7,434 nucleotides of DNA from Lachnospiraceae bacterium (GTDB lineage: Bacteria > Bacillota > Clostridia > Lachnospirales > Lachnospiraceae), in the NCBI GenBank assembly GCA_003489085.1, contig DNJM01000031.1:1-7434 (forward strand). Direction: 5' to 3'. Of the stretch, positions 1 to 6,387 are shown one piece after another; positions within the stretch are counted from its first letter, which is position 1, and every line of letters starts with the position of its first letter. The position numbers and the translations under genes were made by a program. Below the pieces are notes generated by a model. The model worked only from the letters and a program-made list of their open reading frames with translations, did not search any database and was not told the origin of the DNA.

Positions 1-435
1 TTTACCCTGCAGGAAATACTGGCCTATGCGAAGGACGTGACAGCCTATAGGCTGGGTGAGACGACAGGCTTCCCATATCAGAAGACCACTTCGATCTTAA
101 GCGGTATTGGGGATTGTGTCATTGCGTCTGATCTGAGAACAGATGTGATAGAGCTGCATAGATTTTTCTTTGGAGAAGATGGTTACGTTCCGACTTCAAC
201 GGTGGATGAAATTTCCAGTGGAATTCTGTATAAAGCGGGAGATGTGGCTTCGCCGGGCGATGACGAGTATAATGATGATTATGATTATTATAGCAGCAGC
301 GATTATAATGATAATGAGGATGATTATAGCAGCGACAGCTCCAATGATGATTATGACGATGATAATGATTCCAGCAGTGATAATAATGACGATTATAACG
401 GTGGAGACTCTGATCCGGGGGGAACAGAAGAGTAA
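1..435 (+). CDS. LCP (LytR-CpsA-Psr) family protein, C-terminal part
   Basis: The frame is open from the first base, so the gene begins upstream of the window; 144 C-terminal residues are visible. Residues 1-80 (LQEILAYAKDV, TTGFPYQKT, DCVIASDLRTDVIELHRFFFG, then VPTSTVDEIS) resemble the end of the LCP catalytic domain as found in Clostridia. Known LCP proteins are membrane-anchored enzymes with an external domain that attach anionic glycopolymers to peptidoglycan. The catalytic core (lipid-pyrophosphate-binding Arg/Asp residues) would lie upstream and cannot be checked here. From about residue 87 the protein turns into a 50-residue low-complexity tail of Asp, Asn, Ser and Tyr, ending GGTEE. 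If LCP topology holds, that tail is outside the cell. The next gene starts 24 bp after the stop, which suggests one transcript. The family call is fairly sure; the enzymatic substrate is unknown. GTG at 37 is an internal codon, not a start. Confidence 0.82.
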   Translation, partial: FTLQEILAYAKDVTAYRLGETTGFPYQKTTSILSGIGDCVIASDLRTDVIELHRFFFGEDGYVPTSTVDEISSGILYKAGDVASPGDDEYNDDYDYYSSSDYNDNEDDYSSDSSNDDYDDDNDSSSDNNDDYNGGDSDPGGTEE

Positions 436-459
436 TAGAAGAACAGAAAGGAAGAACAA

Positions 460-1929
460 ATGAAAGTAATCAAGCGTTTTCTGGGAATTGTATTTGCGGT
501 GTGTCTGCTGATACCGTGCTTTTCGGCAACTTCTCACGCAGCAGATGGGGTACTGAGCTTTTCAGATCCAACAACAGCAGTAGGAGAGACTTTTGAGGTA
601 AGGGTAAGAATTCAGACGAACGGGCAGCCAATCGGTGATGGGTTCGCTACAATTTCATATGACCCGGCTTTTGCGAGATTTATCAGTGGAAATGATGCGA
701 CAGGGGCTGATGGAACAGTTGAACTTCAGGGAACCGGAAATGGAACGCAGACGGAACTGTTGTATACGATGCAGTTTATGGCATTGCAGGAAGGTTCGAC
801 TACAATGCAGGTAACGAATTATACCTCTTACCTGTATTCGAATGAAACATTGAATCTTTCACTGGGTTCTTCTACGATTACAATTGGTCCGGGCACACTT
901 CCGCCGGAGGAAAGTAATACAGAAACATCAGCAGAAACGGAACCGGCTCAGACAACTGGAAATGGGAATATTGAAGTGAATGGGGTTAACTATTCTATTT
1001 CTGATGATTTTTCGGATGCATTGATTCCGATCGGATATGAAAGAGCGGAAATGCAGTTGGACGGTGCCAATCATAAAGTTGTGAAGAAAGAACTGGGAGA
1101 GACGGTTCTGGTATATCTGAATAATGGAACGGACGGGGATTTCTTCTACTATAATTCAGATGACGGCTCCTATTCCGGCATTGAGCAGGTAGAGATTGCA
1201 AGGGACAATTATATTCTGCTGTTACAGAGTAAGAGTGGTGTGTCTCTGCCGGAGGAATATCAGGAAACTACGTTTGAACTGAATGGAAAACAGTTCCCGG
1301 CATGGCAGGATCCCAGTCAAGTAGGCTTTTGTGTTGTTAATGCAATCGACAGCCATGGACAGCAGGGAACTTATCAGGTAGATTCTCAGGATAAAACCTA
1401 TCAGCGTTTTGTTGCACCGGTATCTAATACACAGGAACTGGATAAACTGGGCGGCAATTTGGAAAAGATTTTTAACTGGCTGCATGATAATATTGAAAAA
1501 GCATTGATTGGATTCTGGATCTTTATCGTGATCGTCATTCTGACAATTATCATATTGGCGTCCAAGCTGCATAACCGGAATCGTGAACTGGATGACCTGT
1601 ATGAAGAATATGAGAAAAAAGCCGCAGTAAAATCCAAGAAGCAGCCGGAAGTATCGAAGAAGGCAAAGCCAAAGAAGGACATGGAGATTTTGGATCTAAA
1701 CGATGAGGACGACTTCAAAACAGATCATTATGATGACGAGTTCAATGATGATGATATTGAGGACGATGATTTTGAGGACGATTTCGATGACCTTGACGCA
1801 GAGGATGATCTGAATGATTATGATTCCTATGAGGACTATGATAATGACTATGAGGTAAATCTGGATTCGGATGATTCTGCAGATGAAAAAGAACAGGATT
1901 TTGATCTTGATTTTATCGATTTAGACTAA
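460..1929 (+). CDS. Secreted, membrane-anchored protein with cohesin-like domain and acidic tail
   Basis: This 489-residue protein starts at an ATG behind GAAAGGAAG (446-454). Residues 1-27 form a signal peptide: KRF, a hydrophobic core, then SHA followed by AD. Residues about 30-143 look like a cohesin/carbohydrate-binding-type beta-sandwich (VLSFSDPTTAVGETFEVRV, DGFATISYDP, then a late TITIGPG strand). A Thr/Glu/Pro-rich linker covers 144-165. Residues about 168-320 form a second extracellular region that I do not recognise. A transmembrane helix at 349-369 (IGFWIFIVIVILTIIILAS) is followed by a basic, probably coiled segment (about 371-407) and then some 80 residues dominated by Asp, Glu, Asn and Tyr. 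Positive charges just after the helix predict a type I topology with the acidic tail in the cytoplasm. It sits directly downstream of an LCP gene, so a cell-envelope role is plausible. No dockerin partner is visible, and the actual function is unknown. The cohesin call rests on pattern recognition only. Confidence 0.75.
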   Translation: MKVIKRFLGIVFAVCLLIPCFSATSHAADGVLSFSDPTTAVGETFEVRVRIQTNGQPIGDGFATISYDPAFARFISGNDATGADGTVELQGTGNGTQTELLYTMQFMALQEGSTTMQVTNYTSYLYSNETLNLSLGSSTITIGPGTLPPEESNTETSAETEPAQTTGNGNIEVNGVNYSISDDFSDALIPIGYERAEMQLDGANHKVVKKELGETVLVYLNNGTDGDFFYYNSDDGSYSGIEQVEIARDNYILLLQSKSGVSLPEEYQETTFELNGKQFPAWQDPSQVGFCVVNAIDSHGQQGTYQVDSQDKTYQRFVAPVSNTQELDKLGGNLEKIFNWLHDNIEKALIGFWIFIVIVILTIIILASKLHNRNRELDDLYEEYEKKAAVKSKKQPEVSKKAKPKKDMEILDLNDEDDFKTDHYDDEFNDDDIEDDDFEDDFDDLDAEDDLNDYDSYEDYDNDYEVNLDSDDSADEKEQDFDLDFIDLD

Positions 1930-1933
1930 TGAA

Positions 1934-1982
1934 CAAGGAACTTTTGTATTGGGATACCGATATAGAAGTTCCTTGCCTTTTT
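1934..1982 (+). terminator. Rho-independent terminator of the LCP/cohesin-like operon
   Basis: A long hairpin pairs 1934-1952 with 1957-1975: 19 pairs, three of them G-T, around a GATA tetraloop. It is followed by CC and a run of five T. It begins five bases after the stop codon of the upstream gene. It separates the surface-protein operon from htrA. Confidence 0.88.
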
Positions 1983-2013
1983 AACAGCATTTCAATTTTT
2001 TTTAAACAAATAA

Positions 2014-2056
2014 ACACAATTCCATCACAATTACACTGTAAACTAACAATCATAGA
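2014..2056 (+). promoter_or_regulatory. Putative htrA control region (direct repeat and palindrome)
   Basis: The 100-bp AT-rich leader of htrA has no convincing consensus -35/-10 pair. It holds CACAATT at 2015-2021, repeated at 2026-2032, an 11-bp period. It also holds the palindrome TTACA-C-TGTAA at 2031-2041. Weak -10-like hexamers follow (TAAACT 2039-2044, AACAAT 2045-2050). An 11-bp direct repeat next to a weak promoter is the usual layout for an OmpR-family response regulator, and B. subtilis htrA-type genes are controlled by CssR. Transferring that idea here is inference. Confidence 0.35.
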
Positions 2057-2083
2057 AACAAAGAGAAGAAAGGGGTTTTTGAT

Positions 2084-3394
2084 ATGAGTAACGAATATGA
2101 ATATTATGTACCAAATCAGGAAAATCCAGATCAGCATATGAATTCTGCAGAGCCGGGAGGAAATGGTTCTTCAAATAAACCGCACAGGACACCCAAAATT
2201 GTAAATGCTATTTGCCTCGGGCTAGTCTTTGGAGTAGTCGCTTCCACGGCATTTCAGGCAACGAATGTGATTGGAGAGAAGTTTCTGGGAAAGGATCAGA
2301 AGGCGGTCTCAACAGCCAATACAGCTTCTGCAGAGAATAATACGATTAGTAATACAAAGCTGACGCAGAAGACCAGTACGGTAACTTCAGATGTTTCGGC
2401 AATCGTGGAAAGTGCTATGCCGTCGGTTGTTTCCATTACAAATATGAGTGTACAGCAGGTACAAAGTTTCTTTGGCGGCTTACAGCAGCGGGAAAGTAAG
2501 AGCAGCGGCTCGGGTATCATTGTTGGGCAGAATGACAGTGAGCTTCTGGTTGTAACGAACAACCATGTTGTAGAAGGAAATGATACGCTGACCGTAACTT
2601 TTATTGATAACAGCAGCGTAGAAGCACAGATCAAGGGTACGGATCCGGAGAAAGATCTGGCTATCGTGGCAGTTCCTTTGGAAAACATAGAATCCAGTAC
2701 AATGGAACAGATTGCAGTGGCAACAATGGGAGATTCCAAGTCATTGAAGGTAGGCGAGCCGGTTATTGCTATCGGTAATGCGCTTGGCTATGGACAGTCC
2801 GTAACGAATGGCATTGTCAGTGCGAAGGATCGGACATTGTCCAGTACCGCAGAAGATGGTACGGAGGAAAGCTCCGCAGTAAAGTATATTCAGACAAATG
2901 CGGCAATTAATCCTGGAAACAGTGGAGGTGCTCTTCTGAACGCCAATGGAGAAGTAGTTGGCATCAACACTGCGAAGGTCGCGGACAGCGCCGTAGAAGG
3001 AATGGGGTATGCGATTCCGGTATCGGATGTAAGTGATATTATTGAAGATCTGATGAATAAAGTGACTCGTTCCAAGGTAGCTGAAGATGAGCAGGGAAAG
3101 CTTGGTATTAAGCCGGTGGATGTTTCAGAAGAAAGTGCGCAGATGTACAATATGCCGCAAGGAGTTTACATTTCAGAAGTAATCAGCGGCGGCGGAGCAG
3201 ATAAAGCAGGCCTTACCAAGGGAAGTATTATTACCAGGTTCGATGGTACGCCAATCGACAGTACGGAGACACTTCTGGAGAGGATGCAGTATTATAAGGC
3301 AGGAGAAACTGTAGAGGTAACCGTTCGGATACCGGGAGCAGGAGGAGAATATAGCGAACAGACAGTAGAAGTAACTTTAGGAAAGAACTCATAA
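2084..3394 (+). CDS. htrA: HtrA/DegP-like membrane-anchored serine protease with PDZ domain
   Basis: This 436-residue S1C-family protease probably degrades or refolds damaged secreted proteins at the outer face of the membrane. A short cytoplasmic N-terminus (1-37, ending HRTPK) precedes a single transmembrane anchor at about 38-58. A Ser/Thr/Asn-rich linker runs to about 100, and the trypsin-like domain covers about 102-325. The catalytic triad is complete: His161 in TNNHVVEG, Asp191 in DPEKDLAIV and Ser280 in NPGNSGGAL. One PDZ domain covers about 338-432 (LGIKPVDV, GVYISEV, ADKAGLTKGSIITRFDG). Length and order fit Firmicute HtrA/YkdA proteins, which have one PDZ domain and no cleaved signal. 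The start follows AGAAAGGGG at 2067-2075. The gene appears monocistronic, between the terminator ending at 1982 and the one starting at 3407. Which paralogue it corresponds to (HtrA, HtrB or YyxA) cannot be told from sequence. Confidence 0.96.
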   Translation: MSNEYEYYVPNQENPDQHMNSAEPGGNGSSNKPHRTPKIVNAICLGLVFGVVASTAFQATNVIGEKFLGKDQKAVSTANTASAENNTISNTKLTQKTSTVTSDVSAIVESAMPSVVSITNMSVQQVQSFFGGLQQRESKSSGSGIIVGQNDSELLVVTNNHVVEGNDTLTVTFIDNSSVEAQIKGTDPEKDLAIVAVPLENIESSTMEQIAVATMGDSKSLKVGEPVIAIGNALGYGQSVTNGIVSAKDRTLSSTAEDGTEESSAVKYIQTNAAINPGNSGGALLNANGEVVGINTAKVADSAVEGMGYAIPVSDVSDIIEDLMNKVTRSKVAEDEQGKLGIKPVDVSEESAQMYNMPQGVYISEVISGGGADKAGLTKGSIITRFDGTPIDSTETLLERMQYYKAGETVEVTVRIPGAGGEYSEQTVEVTLGKNS

Positions 3395-3406
3395 ACATCT
3401 AACTAT

Positions 3407-3457
3407 AAAAGAACCGGTGCAATGCAGAAAATGAACTGTATTGCATCGGTTCTTTTT
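3407..3457. terminator. Bidirectional terminator between htrA and coaBC
   Basis: Positions 3407-3427 pair with 3436-3456 around an 8-base loop (AAAATGAA); two pairs are G-T. The + strand arm ends in a T run (3453-3457). The complementary A run at 3407-3410 gives a shorter T run on the - strand. It lies between the convergent stops of htrA (3394) and coaBC (3480), so it can serve both transcripts; it looks stronger for htrA. Confidence 0.88.
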
Positions 3458-3479
3458 ATGGCATGGGAAACGAATGCAG

Positions 3480-4679
3480 CTACCGCTTAGAACGCTGTTT
3501 TAAGATTTCTGTTACTAATTTTTCAGCTACCATATCTTTGCTTAACAGTTCCAGCTCCGTAGTGCCTTCCGAAGTAATCAGTGTCACAACATTTGTATCT
3601 GTACCGAAACCGGCACCTGCTACTTTCAGGTTGTTTGCTACGACCATATCCAGATTCTTTTTTATAAGCTTTGCACGGGCGTTTTCCAGCATAAGCTGTG
3701 TTTCCATTGCAAATCCGCACAGGAACTGTCCGGGTTTCTTCTGTGTGCCTAAGGTACCCAGAATATCCTGGGTACGGGTTAATGCGATCTCCATATGTGA
3801 ATCCGTTTTTTTGATCTTCTCATTGGCAGCTTCCGCCGGACGAAAATCGGCAACGGCAGCGGCCTTTATGATAATGTTCTGTTCATCGCTTCGACAAATG
3901 ACCTCGTCATACATATCCTGTGCAGATATGATTGGGACAACGTCTATGAACGGTGGAGGTGCCATTGCTGTCTTGCCTGTGACCAGGGTAACCTGGGCTC
4001 CGCGCAGCATACAGTTTCTGGCAATGGCATAGCCCATTTTTCCGGTAGAATGATTGGAAATAAAGCGAACCGGATCGATGGCTTCCATTGTAGGTCCGGC
4101 TGTAACCAGAACATGAAGCCCCGCCATATCCTTTTCGTGTGCAAGCTCTTTTAAAATGTATTCCAGAAGTAATTCCGGATCCGGCATTTTCCCCATACCG
4201 GTATCCCCGCAGGCCAGGTGCCCGGAAAAGGGCGTTACGATTTCCATTCCGTAGGAAGCAAGCTTTTTCAGATTATCCTGGACAATGGGATTCTCATACA
4301 TCCGGGTATTCATAGCCGGTGATACAATTTTTTTGCAGGTGCAGGCCAGAACGGTTGTGGTCAGCATATCGTCGGCAATGCCATTTGCCATCTTTCCGAT
4401 CACGTTGGCGGTTGCCGGGGCAATAAGTACGATGTCGGCCTGCTGTGCCAATGCAACATGCTCTACACTGAATTCAAAATTCCGGTCAAATGTATCAATC
4501 AGACATTTATGGCTGGTTAGCGTTTCAAATGTAACAGGAGTAATAAAATTAGTAGCGTTCTGTGTCATCAGAACATGAACATCCGCATGCAGCTTTACCA
4601 GCATGCTGGCGAGATTTGCAATCTTATAGGCTGCGATGCCGCCTGTAACGCCAAGAACGACGGTTTTTCCTTTCAGCAT
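3480..4679 (-). CDS. coaBC: Bifunctional phosphopantothenoylcysteine decarboxylase / phosphopantothenate-cysteine ligase
   Basis: This 399-residue cytoplasmic enzyme catalyses steps 2 and 3 of CoA synthesis: 4'-phosphopantothenate is coupled to cysteine with CTP, and the product is then decarboxylated to 4'-phosphopantetheine. The N-terminal CoaC flavoprotein domain covers about 1-180. It has VTGGIAAYK, the catalytic His74 in VEHVALA, the PAMNTRMYEN form of the PxMNxxMW motif (121-130, Tyr in place of Trp), and Cys157 in HLACGDTGMG, the likely active-site flap cysteine. The CoaB domain covers about 187-395, with VTAGPTMEAIDPVRFISN, SNHSTGKMG (Asn209 matches E. coli Asn210), AAAVADFRP, EKIKK with the conserved Lys, GFAMET and KNLDMVVAN. 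Both halves look complete and the length is normal. The ATG at 4677-4679 follows GGAAAGGAG on the - strand (4688-4696). The gene diverges from panT-coaX, which supply its substrate. Confidence 0.97.
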   Translation of the reverse strand: MLKGKTVVLGVTGGIAAYKIANLASMLVKLHADVHVLMTQNATNFITPVTFETLTSHKCLIDTFDRNFEFSVEHVALAQQADIVLIAPATANVIGKMANGIADDMLTTTVLACTCKKIVSPAMNTRMYENPIVQDNLKKLASYGMEIVTPFSGHLACGDTGMGKMPDPELLLEYILKELAHEKDMAGLHVLVTAGPTMEAIDPVRFISNHSTGKMGYAIARNCMLRGAQVTLVTGKTAMAPPPFIDVVPIISAQDMYDEVICRSDEQNIIIKAAAVADFRPAEAANEKIKKTDSHMEIALTRTQDILGTLGTQKKPGQFLCGFAMETQLMLENARAKLIKKNLDMVVANNLKVAGAGFGTDTNVVTLITSEGTTELELLSKDMVAEKLVTEILKQRSKR

Positions 4680-4715
4680 ATCAAATGCTCCTTTCCTTGC
4701 AGAGTATCTGGGGTC

Positions 4716-4724
4716 ATTTTAGCA
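4716..4724 (-). promoter_or_regulatory. Possible extended -10 promoter of coaBC
   Basis: Read on the - strand, these bases are TGCTAAAAT, an extended -10 element (TGn followed by TAAAAT) about 36 bp upstream of the coaBC start. I see no good -35 hexamer at 16-18 bp, so the call rests on the -10 alone. Transcription would begin near 4708. Confidence 0.4.
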
Positions 4725-4761
4725 CAGATCTGCCCGGAATGCACGGAGAACAATGTAAATG

Positions 4762-4781
4762 TCATAGGAAAATCATAGGAA
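4762..4781 (+). repeat. Tandem TCATAGGAA direct repeat upstream of panT promoter
   Basis: TCATAGGAA occurs at 4762-4770 and again at 4773-4781, one 11-bp step apart. It ends five bases before the panT -35 hexamer. The position and helical spacing suit an activator binding site, but the regulator is unknown and two copies of a 9-mer could arise by chance. Confidence 0.45.
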
Positions 4782-4786
4782 GATCC

Positions 4787-4816
4787 TTGTCAGAGAACAG
4801 AGGCCTGTGCTATACT
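4787..4816 (+). promoter_or_regulatory. Sigma-A-type promoter of panT-coaX
   Basis: TTGTCA (4787-4792) and TATACT (4811-4816) are separated by 18 bp, and TGC directly before the -10 gives an extended -10. Transcription should start near 4823. The leader holds a small hairpin (TCCC-GTAAA-GGGA, 4831-4843) before the ribosome binding site at 4852-4858. Confidence 0.75.
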
Positions 4817-4865
4817 GAACGCGTATTGTATCCCGTAAAGGGAATAATAACAAGGAGGAAAAAAC

Positions 4866-5531
4866 ATGAAACAAGAAAAAACAATGATTGGAACTTCACC
4901 CAGGACACTTGGTATGGTGCAGGTTGCCCTCTTTGCAACGCTGATCCTTATACTGGCATTTACTCCGTTTCTGGGCTATATTCCGCTGGGATTTACCAGG
5001 GCAACGATCGTCCATATCCCTGTGATCATCGGATCCATTCTGCTTGGACCGGTAAAAGGTGCGATATTGGGCGGGATTTTTGGACTGACCAGTCTGATCA
5101 ATAATACGATGAATCCTACGGTGACATCCTTTGTCTTTACACCGTTTTACAGCCTGGGAGAAGCCCAGGGAGGTGTCGGGAGTCTGGTGATCTGTTTTGT
5201 ACCAAGAATTTTGGTTGGTGTAGTGCCATATTATGTGTACCGGATTCTGGGAAGAACATTGAATAAATCGAAAAAGGGGCAGACCGTGGCTCTTGGAATA
5301 GCAGGCTTTGCAGGCTCCATGACGAATACTTTGCTGGTTATGAATCTGATTTATCTGTTATTTGGAAAGAGCTATGCGGCGGTGCAGGAAGTGGCAGTCA
5401 AATCTCTGTATTCTGTGATTCTGGTTGTGATTGGTACCAACGGAGTACCGGAAGCAATTGTTGCTGCACTGATCGTAGCATTGGTTACCAGAGCACTTTT
5501 GCATTCCAAAACAGTACAGAAGTCATTATAA
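4866..5531 (+). CDS. panT: ECF transporter S component, probably for pantothenate
   Basis: This 221-residue integral membrane protein is the likely substrate-binding subunit of an energy-coupling-factor vitamin transporter. About six hydrophobic segments are visible: 17-37, 46-62, 63-80, 105-127, 141-167 and 181-212. Features typical of S components are the GFTRATIVHIPVIIGSILLGP stretch near 42-62, followed by KGAILGGIFGLTSLINNT, and SMTNTLL and NGVPEA near the C-terminal end. No ATPase or T component is encoded here, so it probably shares an EcfA-EcfA'-EcfT module made elsewhere (group II arrangement, inferred). The pantothenate assignment comes mainly from its position 22 bp upstream of coaX and its divergence from coaBC, together with its resemblance to PanT. 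Other vitamin substrates cannot be excluded by sequence. The ATG follows AAGGAGG at 4852-4858 with 7-base spacing, which favours it over the internal Met7. Confidence 0.87.
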   Translation: MKQEKTMIGTSPRTLGMVQVALFATLILILAFTPFLGYIPLGFTRATIVHIPVIIGSILLGPVKGAILGGIFGLTSLINNTMNPTVTSFVFTPFYSLGEAQGGVGSLVICFVPRILVGVVPYYVYRILGRTLNKSKKGQTVALGIAGFAGSMTNTLLVMNLIYLLFGKSYAAVQEVAVKSLYSVILVVIGTNGVPEAIVAALIVALVTRALLHSKTVQKSL

Positions 5532-5553
5532 GAGAAAAGCGGAGGAAGAAATT

Positions 5554-6342
5554 ATGATTCTTGCCATTGATATCGGAAATACCAATATTGTATTAGGATG
5601 TCTGAATTCAGAAGAAGATATTATGTTTGTCGAGCGGCTGTCTACGGACCGTGTAAAGACGGTTCTGGAATATGCCATCAGTATAAAGAATGTTCTGGAA
5701 ATGTATGATATTTGCCCGGACAGTCTGGAAGGGGCGATTATCTCATCCGTAGTGCCGCAGGTGACAAGCCGGATTAAAGAGTCTGTGCAAAAGGTAACAG
5801 GGTGTATTCCATTGGTAGTAGGACCGGGTGTAAAAAACGGAATGCACATTAGGATGGATAATCCGGCGCAGGTTGGCAGTGATCTGATTGTGGATGCCGT
5901 GGCAGGAATTCATCAGTATAAGGCTCCGTTGATTATTATTGATATGGGAACAGCGACAACGATCTGTGTCGTGGATGAGAATCAGGATTATATCGGTGGA
6001 ATGATCCTGCCGGGAGTAAGAGGATCGTTGGATTCACTGGTCAGCCGTGCTTCTCAGTTGTCGAATATCAGTCTGGAGGCTCCGAAGCGGTTGATCGGAA
6101 AGAATACGATCGAGTGTATGCAGAGCGGCATCATTCATGGGAATGCAGCCTGTCTGGATGGAATGATTGACCGGATTGAGGAAGAACTGGGGCAAAAGGC
6201 CACCGTACTGGCTACCGGCGGAATTGCCGGGGTCATTATACCGCATTGCAGGCATAAAATTATACTGGATGATGCATTGCTTCTGAAAGGACTGCTTTTA
6301 ATTTATCTGAAAAACAAGGATGAGCCTAGACGAAAGAAATAA
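5554..6342 (+). CDS. coaX: Type III pantothenate kinase
   Basis: This 262-residue cytoplasmic kinase phosphorylates pantothenate, the first and committed step of CoA synthesis. Family motifs appear in order: the N-terminal phosphate loop with Asp6 (AIDIGNTN), PAQVGSDLIVDAVAG (104-118) with the likely catalytic Asp110, DMGTATTI (130-137), IGGMILPGV (147-155), and ATGGIAG (220-226). Length is normal for CoaX. The usual GxDR motif reads G-S-D-L here (108-111), so the Arg is replaced by Leu. CoaX enzymes are generally insensitive to CoA feedback and need a monovalent cation (family knowledge). The ATG follows GGAGG at 5541-5545. The gene is 22 bp after panT and surely co-transcribed with it. Its product feeds CoaBC on the opposite strand. 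Confidence 0.96.
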   Translation: MILAIDIGNTNIVLGCLNSEEDIMFVERLSTDRVKTVLEYAISIKNVLEMYDICPDSLEGAIISSVVPQVTSRIKESVQKVTGCIPLVVGPGVKNGMHIRMDNPAQVGSDLIVDAVAGIHQYKAPLIIIDMGTATTICVVDENQDYIGGMILPGVRGSLDSLVSRASQLSNISLEAPKRLIGKNTIECMQSGIIHGNAACLDGMIDRIEEELGQKATVLATGGIAGVIIPHCRHKIILDDALLLKGLLLIYLKNKDEPRRKK

Positions 6343-6343
6343 A

Positions 6344-6387
6344 AAAAGGGACCTGTTATCCCCAAAAGGAGAAAACAGGTTCTTTTT
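6344..6387. terminator. Bidirectional terminator shared by coaX and the radical SAM gene
   Basis: Positions 6344-6357 pair with 6374-6387 (14 pairs, two G-T) around a 16-base loop. The + strand ends in five T (6383-6387), serving coaX, whose stop is at 6342. The A run at 6341-6347 gives seven T on the - strand, serving the radical SAM gene. The right-hand arm and the loop lie inside the last codons of that gene, and its stop codon (6356-6358) overlaps the left-hand arm. Confidence 0.85.

Noticed and set aside
241..420. Microsatellite or VNTR in the LCP tail
   Set aside because: The run has biased composition but no exact repeated unit of constant length, so I treat it as low-complexity coding sequence.
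170..537. Open frames on both strands across the LCP tail (170-463 + and 196-537 -)
   Set aside because: They are rich in Met/Ile/Ala only because they read GAT/TAT/AGC runs in other frames. They lack ribosome binding sites and overlap a well-supported gene.
500..545. Lipoprotein signal (Cys20 in LIPC) in the cohesin-like protein
   Set aside because: Pro directly before the Cys does not fit a lipobox. The SHA-AD site a few residues later fits signal peptidase I, and a transmembrane anchor exists further on.
3463..4032. 189-residue open frame on the + strand opposite coaBC
   Set aside because: It is the antisense shadow of conserved coaBC codons, with no ribosome binding site, and it starts just after the htrA terminator.
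4823..4850. Possible regulatory RNA in the panT leader (TCCC-GTAAA-GGGA hairpin)
   Set aside because: The stem is only four pairs, extended weakly across an internal loop. The leader is too short for a known riboswitch class, so it is mentioned only in the promoter entry.
4685..5104. 139-residue + strand frame across the coaBC/panT control region
   Set aside because: It runs through the panT promoter and ribosome binding site and overlaps panT in another frame. Its composition is not protein-like.
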